Shown here piece by piece: positions 17,788-19,133 of a DNA stretch of 19,133 nucleotides. The position numbers and the translations under genes are program-made. The DNA is from Pinguiococcus pyrenoidosus (taxonomy: Eukaryota; Sar; Pinguiophyceae; Pinguiochrysidales; Pinguiochrysidaceae). The stretch covers positions 1 to 19,133 of the forward strand of contig JAAMXY010001124.1 of the NCBI GenBank assembly GCA_019677205.1, written 5' to 3'. The notes under the pieces are model-generated. The model was not told where the DNA came from and did not search any database. It saw only the letters and a program-made list of their open reading frames with translations. How positions within the stretch are numbered: the first letter of the stretch is position 1; every line of letters starts with the position of its first letter.

Positions 17788-19133
17788 CTAGTACTGATCG
17801 ACTGGCTCAGCTTTGGCTTCCACTACGTGCATCTTCTGCGGGGGACGACTTGGCGGTGAGGGATGCTGGGACCGACGTAGCTGGGAAGCTCCCTTGCGCC
17901 AAGACGTACCTTGCTTCGTGCTGCTGACCGCGGCTTGCAGCAGTAGCAGCAGAGACACACCAGCAAGCCGCAGAAGAGCAAGAGGCCGACGCAAACGATC
18001 ACCAAAAACCAAATCAGGCCAAGACCGCCTGGAAGAGCGGGCAAGAAGCGGTGAGCACACGCTCCGCGCGGAGATCCCTCATAGAGCAACGTACTGTCGC
18101 TGTAGTCCCGTTCGACGACGATGTCAAAGATGACGTTGGGATTGCCCACGAAGGTCAGGCCGAGGCCATTGCTCTGGAAGACGCTGTCTTCGCCTTCCAA
18201 ATCCAGATCTTCCTCGATACCATTGATGACCTGGAGACTCCCCTGGATCGCGACTCTCGCCGTGTCTGCGGACGTGCGCCCGTAAGGAGCGCGATTCTCT
18301 CGTCCTTGCGGCGCCAAGCATGCACTCACCCTCATCGTCCTGCAAGGCGCGCAGCAATCTGCGCTCCGGATCTTCGTCTTGCGGCTGCAGCGACAGAGTA
18401 CAGCTGGTGACGGGGAGACGCGCGTTAGCAGCTGAGACGCGACCTGCAGCTCCTAGGGTTCCTCACTTCTCCCGGTTGCCGAAGATGGTGAGCCCCGTGC
18501 CGAGGGCCTCGGAGTACCCAGCCACGAGGCAGAGCTCCTCGAGGACATGCTCTTCGAAGTTGTCGGCGTCCAGCGGGATATCCACCCCGTCGAGCGTGAT
18601 GACGATGGTCGCCAGGCCTTCCCTGTCACACCAGTCGCAGGTGTCCGCACAGTAGTCGCCCACTCGCCAGTCGAGGTTCGTGTCGTCGGGAATCTGAAGA
18701 AGGATAGCGATGAGTCCACCTCAAAGGCGGCGGCGCGAGCGCGGCTCGCCTCACCGCGTCCTCGTTGACGCCGGCGACGCCATCGTCCACAATGGTCTGC
18801 AGCCGGGTGCCGCAGTCGTAGCCCATGAGGTCTATGATCTCTCGGTACTCTTCCATGGCCTCCTCGCACAGGTCTCCGGCGCGGTTCTCGCACAGGGCAG
18901 GATCCGTCCTGCAGAACGGCAGCAGCGAGTCGAAATCGAAGTGGCAGATGCCTCGCTCGCCGGACAGCTGGGTGCAGGCAGAGCCCTGGCTGCCCAGCAC
19001 GCAGTCGGAGCCATCGATGTTGTTGGCGCCATTGAGCTCCACCAAGCTGCGTCGCAATCCGGTCAGCATCGGCGCCGGAAAGCCCCTGAAACCTTGTGGC
19101 TCGAGGACTTACGAGATCTGCGCCTTCACAGCG
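17788..19133 (-). CDS. cysteine-rich single-pass membrane protein, 5' end missing
   Basis: I do not recognise the family. Exons on the minus strand are 19133-19113 (runs off the window), 19046-18755, 18693-18467, 18403-18330, 18265-18095, 18028-17910 and 17835-17788. Introns are 61 to 74 bp with consistent phases, giving at least 310 visible residues. The N-terminal side is acidic and Cys-rich (SDCVLGSQGSACTQLSG, CHFDFDSLLPFC, DPALCENRAGDLCEEAM). It ends in GDYCADTCDWC, whose spacing resembles the end of ShK-type disulfide domains. A beta-rich stretch follows (LATIVITLDGVDIPL, later LTFVGNPNVIFDIVVERD). One strong membrane segment (GLIWFLVIVCVGLLLFCGLL) runs into a Cys-rich and basic juxtamembrane part (CLCCYCCKPRSAARSK) and a short tail ending VDQY. 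The topology suggests a secreted N-terminus outside and a small cytoplasmic tail. The last intron could instead use an acceptor at 17881, giving a 29-bp intron and 15 more tail residues. The role may be a surface or endomembrane receptor or adhesion protein, which is speculative. Confidence 0.75.

Noticed and set aside
17836-17909. A 29-bp last intron in the membrane-protein gene (acceptor at 17881)
   Set aside because: In frame and possible, but the acceptor at 17836 gives a 74-bp intron that fits the size range seen in the other genes. It is kept only as an alternative.

Overview
This is GC-rich nuclear DNA from a photosynthetic eukaryote. The genes sit on both strands, are broken by short GT-AG introns (47 to 104 bp in the models below), and have eukaryotic domain architectures. 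Two proteins carry plastid-type presequences. The vitamin K enzyme starts with a signal peptide ending Ala-Ala-Phe, like the ASAFAP-type motif of algae with complex red plastids. The TPR protein has a signal peptide followed by a twin-arginine hydrophobic segment typical of thylakoid-lumen import. This suggests a stramenopile-like or other secondary-plastid alga. That is inference, and I cannot name the species.

Layout from left to right: (1) the 3' part of a plus-strand glutathionyl-hydroquinone reductase (1-1251, possibly to 1393). (2) A minus-strand, eight-exon, membrane-anchored short-chain dehydrogenase (3213-1483). (3) A plus-strand, five-exon TPR protein of the thylakoid lumen (3322-4532), divergent from (2) across only 108 bp. 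(4) A minus-strand, intronless protein of 1050 residues built from about nine copies of an unnamed helical repeat (8008-4856). (5) A gene-free stretch of 1.2 kb with a 22-bp perfect palindrome. (6) A plus-strand, six-exon GFO/IDH/MocA oxidoreductase of the dihydrodiol dehydrogenase type (9193-10615). (7) A minus-strand, intronless 6.4-kb gene for a four-enzyme PHYLLO fusion (17324-10914). (8) The 3' part of a minus-strand, cysteine-rich, single-pass membrane protein (19133-17788).

The PHYLLO polypeptide should carry chorismate to o-succinylbenzoate, the first half of the phylloquinone/menaquinone ring pathway, in the plastid. All four modules keep their key catalytic residues. The module order is MenF-MenD-MenH-MenC, whereas the land-plant protein as I recall it is MenF-MenD-MenC-MenH and has lost isochorismate synthase activity. 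The other genes are not obviously in one pathway. Three are redox enzymes that could handle quinones, hydroquinones or diols, but linkage of this kind in a nuclear genome is weak evidence.

Exon models were built by hand from splice consensus, reading phase and family conservation. Each complete spliced model has a length divisible by three and ends at a stop. The best candidates for something undescribed are the nine-repeat protein and the rearranged, fully active PHYLLO fusion. No RNA genes, transposons or CRISPR arrays were seen.
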